Shown: positions 7,710-13,911 of the stretch, one piece after another
Position numbering within the stretch: position 1 is the stretch's first letter
Layout of the letters: every line of letters begins with the position of its first letter
Assembly: GCA_035552655.1 (NCBI GenBank)
Contig: DASZLD010000112.1
Coordinates: 1 to 15,764, forward strand
Length of the DNA stretch: 15,764 nucleotides
Direction: 5' to 3'
Origin: DASXMT01 sp035552655
GTDB taxonomy: Bacteria; Actinomycetota; Acidimicrobiia; Acidimicrobiales; RAAP-2
Program-made: the position numbers and the translations under genes
Notes under the pieces: model-generated
Databases searched by the model: none
What the model saw: the letters and a program-made list of their open reading frames with translations, nothing else
Told to the model about the DNA's origin: nothing

Positions 7710-8674
7710 CGACGCCGCCTCGGATCGAACAAAGACGTCTTGGCCAACTCCTCGAACAGTCTCCGCTCATCATCGGTCAACGAATGCGGGACCCTGATTC
7801 GTATCTCAGCTAGTACGTCTCCGGCGTCGCCACGAGGGTTTGGCATGCCGCGATGGCGAAGTCGAACTCGACGACCGCTTGAGCTTCCCGCCGGCACTCG
7901 CATCTGGACCTCACCGCCGGGCGTCTCCACGGGTACGGAGGCACCCAGAGCCGCCTCCCACGGCGAGACAGGCACCTCGACGTGCACGTTCCGGCCTTCG
8001 AGACGAAACCGGGGATGAGGCCTCACTCGTACGATCAGATAGAGATCACCATTCGCGCCCTGACCATTCCCGAGGCCCCCTTGGCCGGCCAAACGGATGC
8101 GCTGGCCGTCGACCACGCCCGCCGGGATGGTTACCTGGAGGTCTCGGGTACCGTCTGGACCGGAGAGGGTGATGCGGCGTCTACCCCCCCGGAACGCTTC
8201 GTCGAAGGACACTTCGATCTCGGTCTCCTGGTCGGCACCGGCGACAGACCCCCAGCCCGATCGCTGGGTGGTCTCGAAGAGGTCGCGAAACAGGTCCCCC
8301 ATATCCACGCCTTGACCCTCGAAATCGGCACCCCCCCAGGAGCCAGTCGGTGAGCTGCGTGCCCGACGGCTTCGGCGAGACCCGGTAGGAGCGCCGGACC
8401 GAGACTGTGCCCAGGTCGATGGGTCTACACCTTCGGGTACGTGACGGAAGTCGTGCCCGAACGCGTCATAGCGCTTGCGGGACTCCGGATCGGATAGGAC
8501 GTCGTAGGCCTCTGACACCTCGACGAATCGACTTTCCGCTGCTGGGTCCTTGTTGACGTCGGGATGGTAGGTCCGGGCCAGCTTGCGATACGCCCGCTGG
8601 ATCTCCTCCGGGCTCGCATCCCGCCCGATGCCGAGTACCTCATAGAAATCCCGACGCATTGTCTGGTCAGCCAT
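7706..8674 (-). CDS. cbpA: CbpA-type DnaJ co-chaperone without zinc-finger domain
   Basis: This 322-residue J-protein stimulates DnaK ATP hydrolysis and delivers clients. The J-domain is at 8-73 with the essential HPD at 37-39. C-terminal substrate-binding domains I and II lie at about 145-220 and 225-300, followed by a short basic tail. The four CxxCxGxG zinc motifs of class A DnaJ are absent, so this is a class B, CbpA-like protein. The usual Gly/Phe linker is replaced in part by a Ser/Arg/Gly-rich basic stretch (about 90-113), then GVDMGDLFRDLFE. The frame is open about 99 codons further upstream inside grpE. The start chosen is the ATG in TGATG at 8676-8672, where it overlaps the grpE stop by one base and the family's N-terminus begins. 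CbpM follows immediately, which fits the CbpA assignment. Confidence 0.92.
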   Translation of the reverse strand: MADQTMRRDFYEVLGIGRDASPEEIQRAYRKLARTYHPDVNKDPAAESRFVEVSEAYDVLSDPESRKRYDAFGHDFRHVPEGVDPSTWAQSRSGAPTGSRRSRRARSSPTGSWGGADFEGQGVDMGDLFRDLFETTQRSGWGSVAGADQETEIEVSFDEAFRGGRRRITLSGPDGTRDLQVTIPAGVVDGQRIRLAGQGGLGNGQGANGDLYLIVRVRPHPRFRLEGRNVHVEVPVSPWEAALGASVPVETPGGEVQMRVPAGSSSGRRVRLRHRGMPNPRGDAGDVLAEIRIRVPHSLTDDERRLFEELAKTSLFDPRRRR

Positions 8675-9237
8675 CACGCCCCTCGCGAGACGATCACCCC
8701 GGCCGGTCGAAGTATGGCACCGGGGGCGTCGTACCCCGGGCGCACGACCGCCAACACGGTCCCAGGGTTCCCCTCGCCATCCAGGACCCCGACCGCCTCG
8801 TGTCGGCTCGGGTCGAAGGGTTTGCCGATGTCGTCGAACCGGTGGAAGCCCAGGCCGGCCAACAGCGAAAGGGCCTGGTCGCGAACAGCCCGCACCCCCT
8901 CGACCAGGGCCCCATCGTCGCTGCCTGCGTGTTGGATGGCACGATCCAGATCGTCCACGATAGGCAGCCACAATCCAGCCATGTCGGCCCGCTCGGCCGA
9001 ACGAACCCGGGCAAGCTCTCGCTCCGATCGCTTACGGAGATTGTCGAGGTCAGCGAGGGCCCGCCGGAGCGGCACGTCGAGGTCGGTCTCGTCCGGCCCA
9101 CGCACCGACTGATCGTTGGTCAACTCAGGGGCGGTATGGCCCGATGGCGGTCCTCCATGGTCGTCGGCGACGCCTCCGTTTTCCCCGTGCCGATCGAACG
9201 AGGCCTCATCGATCTCCGAGGGATCAGCGGCGACCAC
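8674..9237 (-). CDS. grpE: GrpE nucleotide exchange factor
   Basis: This 187-residue protein is GrpE, the dimeric factor that releases ADP from DnaK and, in many bacteria, also acts as a thermosensor. The first 50 residues are acidic and disordered, a coiled-coil dimer helix follows (about 52-90, ALADLDNLRKRSERELARVR), then a four-helix region. The beta-wing that contacts DnaK (about 135-187) carries PFDPSRHEAVG and RPGYDAPGAILRPAGVIV. Length and domain order are typical. It starts with GTG 2 bases after the dnaK stop and ends in TGATG with the J-protein start, so it sits tightly inside the operon. GGTGAG about 6 bases before the GTG can serve as ribosome site. The alignment to the family is good only in the coiled coil and wing, as usual for GrpE. 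Confidence 0.95.
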   Translation of the reverse strand: MVAADPSEIDEASFDRHGENGGVADDHGGPPSGHTAPELTNDQSVRGPDETDLDVPLRRALADLDNLRKRSERELARVRSAERADMAGLWLPIVDDLDRAIQHAGSDDGALVEGVRAVRDQALSLLAGLGFHRFDDIGKPFDPSRHEAVGVLDGEGNPGTVLAVVRPGYDAPGAILRPAGVIVSRGA

Positions 9238-9239
9238 GG

Positions 9240-11114
9240 TCAGCTCACCGTGAAATCGGCATCGATCACATCGTCGTCAGAACCCTCTGCTGCGCCGGAT
9301 CCGTTGGTGCCGTCCCCGTCCGGTCTCCCAGCCCCGAGGCCGTGGAATACCTGTTGGAGCTCGGCCGTGAGGGGCTGGATGCGTTCAATCGGAGCGTTCT
9401 CATTGAGGGCGCTTCGGGCGTCGGCGACCAGCGTTTCGGCCCGTGCCTTCTCGTGAACGGGCACGGCGTCACCCAGTTCGGCCAGCCGGCGCTCCACCTG
9501 GTAGGCGGCCGAGTCCAATTCATTCCGGGCATCAATCTGCTGGCGGGCGGCGACGTCCTCTGATCGGTACCGTTCGGCATCGGCAACCATGCGATCAATC
9601 TCGCTCGAGTCGAGGTTGGCGGTGTCGCTGATGGTGATGCTCTGCTCCTTGCCGGTGTCCTTGTCCCGTGCCGACACGTGCAGAATTCCATTGGCGTCGA
9701 TCTCGAACATCACCTCTACTTGGGGCGTACCCCGCGGCGCCGGGCGGATTCCCTCGAGGCGGAAGCGGCCGAGTACCCGATTATCGGCTGCGCGCTCCCG
9801 TTCGCCCTGAAGGACCACGATGTCAACCGCCGATTGGTTGTCTTCGGCGGTGGTGAAGGTCTCTGAGCGCCGGGCCGGAATGGTGGTGTTTCGTTCGATG
9901 ACCTTGGTCATCAGGCCGCCCATCGTCTCCAGGCCAAGTGACAGTGGCGTGACGTCCAAGAGAAGGACGTCTTTGACCTCGCCCCTCAAGATGGCTGCTT
10001 GGACCGCGGCACCAATAGCGACCACCTCGTCGGGATTGACAGTCATGTTGGGGTCTTTGCCCCCCGTCAGACGACGGACGAGGGTCTGGACCGAGGGAAG
10101 ACGGGTCGACCCACCGACCAGGATGACCTCGTCGATGTCGGCATCGGTGACTTTTGCGTCCTGCATGGCCTGTTGCACCGGTTCATGGCAGCGATCCACC
10201 AAGTCAGCAGTGATCTCGTCGAAGGTCGAACGCATGACCGTCGTGACCAGGTGCTTCGGGCCACTGGCATCAGCGGTCACGAAGGGTAGGTTCACCTGCG
10301 TCTGGGTTACCGAAGAAAGCTCGATCTTGGCCTTTTCGGCCGCCTCGAACAGTCGCTGCAGCGCCTGAGGGTCGTTTCGCAGGTCGATGCCGGTGTCGGA
10401 CTGGAACTGGGTGGCCAGATAATCGACGAGTCGTCGATCGAAGTCGTCGCCACCGAGGTGGGTGTCACCCGAGGTGGCGCGCACCTCGACGACACCGTCA
10501 CCCACATCGAGAATGCTTACATCGAAGGTTCCACCTCCGAGGTCAAACACCAGGACGGTTTCATTTGACTTCTTGTCAAGGCCGTAGGCCAACGCGGCCG
10601 CCGTCGGCTCGTTGATGATGCGCATGACCTCGATCCCGGCGATCCGGCCGGCATCGGTGGTGGCCTGGCGCTGCGCATCGTTGAAGTAGGCGGGAACGGT
10701 TATGACCGCCTCAGTCACCTTCTCGCCGAGGAACTTACCGGCGTCCTCGGCCAATTTGCGCAGGACAAGGGCCGAGATCTCCTCGGGGGCATAGTGCTTT
10801 CCCCGCACGTCGAACCGCACCATGCCGTCGGGACCACTGACGACGTCGAATGAAACCGCCTTGGTTTCGGACGCCACCTCGTCGAAGTGCCGGCCGATGA
10901 ACCGTTTGGCCGACGAGATGGTGCCCTTGGGGTTGAGTACGGCTTGGCGTCGCGCCAACTGGCCGACCAACCGGTCACCTTGGTCCGTGAAGGCAACCAC
11001 GGACGGCGTCGTCCGCGATCCCTCGGCGTTGGGGACCACGATCGGCTGGCCCCCCTCCACGGTGGCGATCACCGAGTTGGTCGTTCCCAGATCGATGCCT
11101 ACTGCTTTGGCCAT
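9240..11114 (-). CDS. dnaK: Hsp70 chaperone DnaK
   Basis: This is a complete 624-residue DnaK, the ATP-driven chaperone at the centre of the operon. The nucleotide-binding domain has phosphate-1 DLGTTNS (8-14), phosphate-2 DLGGGTFD (191-198) and the adenosine motif GGSTR (334-338). The interdomain linker is VLLLDVTP (383-390). The substrate-binding beta-domain runs about 390-500 and the helical lid about 505-590. It ends in a disordered Gly-rich tail closing DDDVIDADF. The length suits Gram-positive DnaK, which lacks an insertion found in proteobacterial ones. ATG at 11114 has a strong GAGGAG 5 bases upstream, marking it as the first gene of the six-gene operon. All key motifs are intact. The hsp20 gene ends 87 bases upstream, so readthrough from there is possible. 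Confidence 0.98.
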   Translation of the reverse strand: MAKAVGIDLGTTNSVIATVEGGQPIVVPNAEGSRTTPSVVAFTDQGDRLVGQLARRQAVLNPKGTISSAKRFIGRHFDEVASETKAVSFDVVSGPDGMVRFDVRGKHYAPEEISALVLRKLAEDAGKFLGEKVTEAVITVPAYFNDAQRQATTDAGRIAGIEVMRIINEPTAAALAYGLDKKSNETVLVFDLGGGTFDVSILDVGDGVVEVRATSGDTHLGGDDFDRRLVDYLATQFQSDTGIDLRNDPQALQRLFEAAEKAKIELSSVTQTQVNLPFVTADASGPKHLVTTVMRSTFDEITADLVDRCHEPVQQAMQDAKVTDADIDEVILVGGSTRLPSVQTLVRRLTGGKDPNMTVNPDEVVAIGAAVQAAILRGEVKDVLLLDVTPLSLGLETMGGLMTKVIERNTTIPARRSETFTTAEDNQSAVDIVVLQGERERAADNRVLGRFRLEGIRPAPRGTPQVEVMFEIDANGILHVSARDKDTGKEQSITISDTANLDSSEIDRMVADAERYRSEDVAARQQIDARNELDSAAYQVERRLAELGDAVPVHEKARAETLVADARSALNENAPIERIQPLTAELQQVFHGLGAGRPDGDGTNGSGAAEGSDDDVIDADFTVS

Positions 11115-11201
11115 CTCCGCTCCTCTTGTCGTGCGAACCCTTGTCCTCCGGTACAGCGCTTCCCCTGCAGCAGCAGAGACTGTTGCTCTACTGGCCAGGG
11201 A
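11115..11201 (-). promoter_or_regulatory. dnaK leader: strong RBS and a weak inverted repeat, no HAIR or CIRCE
   Basis: This 87-base spacer between hsp20 and dnaK should hold any dnaK-specific control. A strong ribosome site GAGGAG lies at 11120-11125. An imperfect inverted repeat spans 11169-11187: AGCAGCAG, 3-base gap, CTGTTGCT on the + strand, 7 of 8 positions paired. It lies close after the hsp20 stop and has no T tract. It could be a weak hairpin or nothing. I found no HAIR element (CTTGAGT-N7-ACTCAAG), no CIRCE and no clear -35/-10 pair. Confidence 0.4.
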
Positions 11202-11636
11202 TTACGCCCCGCTGCCCGCACCCGCTCCCACCGGCACGCGTTCCTTACCATTGACGGTGATCTCGACCTTTCGTGCCTTCTCTTGCTCAGCCACCGGGAT
11301 GGAGAGCGTCAGCACCCCTTGCTCGTAGGTGGCCCGAATCTGGTCGGCATCAAGGCTGTCGCCTAGGAAGAGCTGGCGACTGAAAGAGCCCTGGGGTCGT
11401 TCGGCCACCAGGATTTCCTGTTGGTCGCTCGGTTGCCAACTCCGCTCGGCTCGGACCGTCAACACATTCTTCTCGACGGTGAGGTCAATGGAGGCAGGAT
11501 TGACCCCGGGCAGGTCGAAGTGCACCACGAATTGGTTTCCTTCCCGATAGGCATCCATCGGCATCGCCTCGGGACGCGCGGTGACCAGCTGGGTGACACG
11601 GTCGAGGTCCCGGAACGGATCGAAACGGAGCAGCAT
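11202..11636 (-). CDS. Small heat-shock protein, Hsp20/alpha-crystallin family
   Basis: This 144-residue protein is an ATP-independent holdase that keeps unfolding proteins ready for DnaK/ClpB. The start MLLRFDPFRDLDRV is characteristic of actinobacterial Hsp20. The alpha-crystallin domain spans about 25-130, with VHFDLPGV (38-45), the strand EKNVLTVRAER, and the family signature GVLTLSIPVAE (107-117). The C-terminal tail has an I-x-V element (ITV, 126-128) and ends in a Gly/Ala-rich stretch. The frame is open upstream for 46 codons, but ATG at 11636 is chosen because GAGGAG lies 6 bases before it and the family N-terminus begins there. It lies 87 bases upstream of dnaK on the same strand and may be co-expressed with the chaperone operon. 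Confidence 0.95.
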   Translation of the reverse strand: MLLRFDPFRDLDRVTQLVTARPEAMPMDAYREGNQFVVHFDLPGVNPASIDLTVEKNVLTVRAERSWQPSDQQEILVAERPQGSFSRQLFLGDSLDADQIRATYEQGVLTLSIPVAEQEKARKVEITVNGKERVPVGAGAGSGA

Positions 11637-11731
11637 GACGTTCTCCTCTCGGCGATTGTGACCTCTCACCAATGTCGCGCCGCAGGGGTATGCGGAGACC
11701 CCGCGGTCGCGTGGTGCTCGAGCCGACTTTC
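11637..11731 (-). promoter_or_regulatory. hsp20 leader with strong ribosome binding site
   Basis: The 95-base spacer upstream of hsp20 holds GAGGAG at 11643-11648, 6 bases before the ATG; this decides the start. I searched by eye for HAIR, CIRCE, sigma-H-like (GGAA..GTT) and standard promoter elements and saw none that is convincing. A promoter is still likely somewhere here or upstream in the flavoprotein gene. Confidence 0.5.
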
Positions 11732-13420
11732 CTAGCCAGTCGAGCGTTCGGCCAGGTATTGATGGACGAGCCAAATGGCCATCGAGCCTTCACCGACGGC
11801 GGCGGCCACCCGCTTGACCGAACCGCTTCGCACGTCTCCGACAGCGAACACTCCCGGACTGCTGGCCTCGAGCATGGTGGGCTGATGACCTTCGCCGCCT
11901 GGGTTGTCCCCCACCCGGACGGCCTCCTCGATGAGGTCGTTGCCAGTGAGGATATAGCCGCGATCGTCCAACGCCAGGTGGTCCCCCAGCCAGGCGACAT
12001 GTGGATCGGCGCCGATGAAGATGAACAGTGCTCTTGCCTCTTGCCTGCGTCGCAGACCGTCGCCCCGGTCGACCACGACGAGTGCCTCCAGAGCCCCGTC
12101 CTTACCGATCAGCGACCGCACTTCGCTGCACAACTGCACATTGATGTTGGCGGTGTGCTCGATTCGGTCGGCCAAGTACCGGGACATGTTTTCTTCGAGG
12201 CTCTCGGAGCGCACGACCACCGTGACCCATGCCGAATGCTTGGCCAGGAACAGTGCAGCCTGACCGGCCGAGTTTCCTCCACCTACAACCGTCACAGGAT
12301 CTCCGGCACAGAGCTGAGCCTCCACCTGCGTTGCCGCGTAGTAGACGCTGATCCCCTCGAACTGCGGTAGCTCGGGAATGTCCGGTCGCCGGTAACGGGC
12401 GCCGGTGGCCACGATGACAGCGCGGGTGAACACGCTGCTCCCGTCCTCGAGCCGAACGAGATAGCTGCCTCCGCAACTCTCCAAGGCGCCGGCCGCTGCG
12501 GGAACGGCGATGTGAGCACCGAACCTTCGAGCCTGGAGGACTGCCCGCTCGGCGAGCTCCCCACCGGAGACCCCTGCAGGGAAGCCGAGATAGTTCTCGA
12601 TTCGAGGTGACAGTCCCGCTTGGCCTCCGGCTGCTGACCCGTCGACCACCACCGTGGCCAAGCCTTCCGATGCTCCATAAACGGCAGCCGCAAGTCCGGA
12701 CGGTCCCGCGCCCACGACCACCAGATCTGCTCGGGCTTCGAATTCCAATGGTTCTAGCAAGCCGATTGCCTTGGCCAGCTCTGCATTGGTCGGGTTCCGA
12801 AGTATCCGATCGCTCCACAAGATGATGGGGGTATCTTCCGGGGCCACCTTGAGCTGGCGCAACAGGGCTTCGGCGGACCGGTCCTTCTCGAGATCGACCA
12901 ACCGATGAGGGAGGCGGTTGCGCGTGGCGAACTCCCGCAGCCTCCTGGTGTCGGCGGAGAAATGCGAACCCACGATCCGGAACCCGTCGCCTTGCTTGAG
13001 CAGGATCGATCTACGGACGAGATAGGCACGAAGCACTATGTCGCCCAGGTCGGAGTCGGTGGTCATCAGCTGACGAAGGCTCTCCACAGGCACGTCGATC
13101 ACCTCGCCCGCCTGGGCGACCACCGAGGTGACGAACACCGGCTCGCCAGTCAGGAGGCCCAGCTCCCCAAGGAAGCGGCCGGGTCCGTGCACACCGATGA
13201 CATCTCCGTCCGGACCAGGTCCGTCGACCGTGGCGATCAGACCGCTGACGATGACAAAGAAATCGCAGGTCCGGTCTCCCTGGCGAAACAGCATTTCGCC
13301 AGCTACGGTCGTCCTTTTCTGGCCATGCTCGGCCACGAGGTGCATCTGTCCGTCGGTAAGCCGGGGAAACGCATGATATTCATCGGCTGTTTCGGTTACC
13401 TGGGAGAGCACACTGCCCAT
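11732..13420 (-). CDS. cNMP-binding / thioredoxin-like / TrxR-like fusion flavoprotein without redox CxxC
   Basis: This 562-residue protein has three parts. Residues about 15-135 form a cyclic-nucleotide-binding (Crp-type) sensor fold (AGEMLFRQGD, GRFLGELGLLTGE). About 145-215 is a thioredoxin/glutaredoxin-like domain without cysteines (SADTRRLREFATRN, ILRNPTNAELA). About 230-562 is a thioredoxin-reductase fold with the FAD site VVGAGPSG (235-242), NADPH site VVGGGNSAGQ (378-387) and second FAD motif GVFAVGD (523-529). Where true TrxR has CATC, this one reads YYAATQVEAQ (360-369), so it cannot use the classical dithiol chemistry. It may pass electrons to another partner, like ferredoxin-NADP reductases of related fold. 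Such fusions form a known family. ATG at 13420 is chosen for its GAGGG ribosome site; the frame opens up to GTG 13510. It shares the strand with the UBP finger gene upstream. Confidence 0.9.
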   Translation of the reverse strand: MGSVLSQVTETADEYHAFPRLTDGQMHLVAEHGQKRTTVAGEMLFRQGDRTCDFFVIVSGLIATVDGPGPDGDVIGVHGPGRFLGELGLLTGEPVFVTSVVAQAGEVIDVPVESLRQLMTTDSDLGDIVLRAYLVRRSILLKQGDGFRIVGSHFSADTRRLREFATRNRLPHRLVDLEKDRSAEALLRQLKVAPEDTPIILWSDRILRNPTNAELAKAIGLLEPLEFEARADLVVVGAGPSGLAAAVYGASEGLATVVVDGSAAGGQAGLSPRIENYLGFPAGVSGGELAERAVLQARRFGAHIAVPAAAGALESCGGSYLVRLEDGSSVFTRAVIVATGARYRRPDIPELPQFEGISVYYAATQVEAQLCAGDPVTVVGGGNSAGQAALFLAKHSAWVTVVVRSESLEENMSRYLADRIEHTANINVQLCSEVRSLIGKDGALEALVVVDRGDGLRRRQEARALFIFIGADPHVAWLGDHLALDDRGYILTGNDLIEEAVRVGDNPGGEGHQPTMLEASSPGVFAVGDVRSGSVKRVAAAVGEGSMAIWLVHQYLAERSTG

Positions 13421-13424
13421 GCCA

Positions 13425-13429
13425 CCCTC
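13425..13429 (-). promoter_or_regulatory. RBS deciding the start of the flavoprotein fusion
   Basis: GAGGG on the - strand ends 4 bases before the ATG at 13420. The in-frame alternatives GTG 13510, ATG 13441 and ATG 13435 have no such site, and the family N-terminus needs none of the extra residues. Confidence 0.55.
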
Positions 13430-13528
13430 ATGCATAGCCATAGGTCGGCGATCATGCACCGGACACCTCGTCAGCCCGTGCCGACACCAATCCGGAAGGC
13501 GGCCAATCACGTCCGTGAACGGACTGGG

Positions 13529-13795
13529 TCATGGCATGGCGAATATCTCGTCGACATAGCACCAGAACCAATTCTCGCCAGGCTCGAGGGATCGAATGAT
13601 GGGATGACCGGTCGTCGAGAAATGCTTCGTCGCATGGCGCCCGGGCGAGTTGTCACAGCACCCAACATGACCGCAGGTCATACACATCCGGAGATGCACC
13701 CAATCCCTACGACCGGTTGCCAGACAGTCTTGACAAGCCAATATCGGCGGCGCTTGCGGACGTATCGAACTGAGGTGCGTGCACACCCTCGGCAT
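13529..13795 (-). CDS. Small UBP-type (ubiquitin-hydrolase) zinc-finger protein
   Basis: This 88-residue protein is a stand-alone UBP/BUZ zinc finger, a fold that in eukaryotes grips the C-terminal Gly-Gly of ubiquitin (family knowledge). Candidate zinc ligands occur in family order: C5-x-H7, C21-x2-C24, C38-x2-C41, C46, H54/H58 and H64. Trp32 (RDWVHLRMC), Arg53 and the aromatic cluster WFWCY (76-80) resemble positions that line the ubiquitin-tail pocket. ATG at 13795 is chosen for AAGGGG 8 bases upstream and because the fold begins there. A longer frame starts at ATG 13918, overlapping the end of the transporter gene by 7 bases, but has no ribosome site. Bacteria of this type lack classical ubiquitin, so the ligand is unknown. 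Its neighbour is the TrxR-like fusion, a pairing I believe recurs in other bacteria. Confidence 0.88.
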   Translation of the reverse strand: MPRVCTHLSSIRPQAPPILACQDCLATGRRDWVHLRMCMTCGHVGCCDNSPGRHATKHFSTTGHPIIRSLEPGENWFWCYVDEIFAMP

Positions 13796-13803
13796 CTCTT
13801 CAT

Positions 13804-13809
13804 CCCCTT
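13804..13809 (-). promoter_or_regulatory. RBS deciding the start of the UBP finger gene
   Basis: AAGGGG on the - strand lies 8 bases before the ATG at 13795. A TAGGAT-like -10 element occurs further upstream in the spacer, but no matching -35 is seen, so a promoter is not claimed. Confidence 0.5.
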
Positions 13810-13911
13810 GGTTCGACTGAACCATGTACTCGGCATGCGGTCCCGTTTCGAATCCTAAGTTTGACAGCGGGAGCGATCTGACAAACCACGCGAGCTCGTA
13901 GGCCGGATCGA

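Noticed and set aside
8675..8971. 99-codon N-terminal extension of the J-protein
   Set aside because: It lies within grpE in another frame and is not J-domain-like; the TGATG junction at 8672-8676 gives the natural start.
11115..11731. HAIR (HspR) or CIRCE (HrcA) operators near hsp20 and dnaK
   Set aside because: Neither consensus was found by eye in the two leaders (11115-11201 and 11637-11731).
11732..13420. Simple annotation as thioredoxin reductase TrxB partner of the operon thioredoxin
   Set aside because: The redox-active CxxC between the FAD and NADPH parts is absent, so the classical activity is not supported.
13846..13856. tRNA T-arm-like string TTTCGAATCC in the transporter-UBP spacer
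   Set aside because: No acceptor, D-arm or anticodon stem can be built around it.
12905..13858. 317-codon open frame on the + strand
   Set aside because: Antisense to the flavoprotein fusion and the UBP finger gene, both supported by clear domains.
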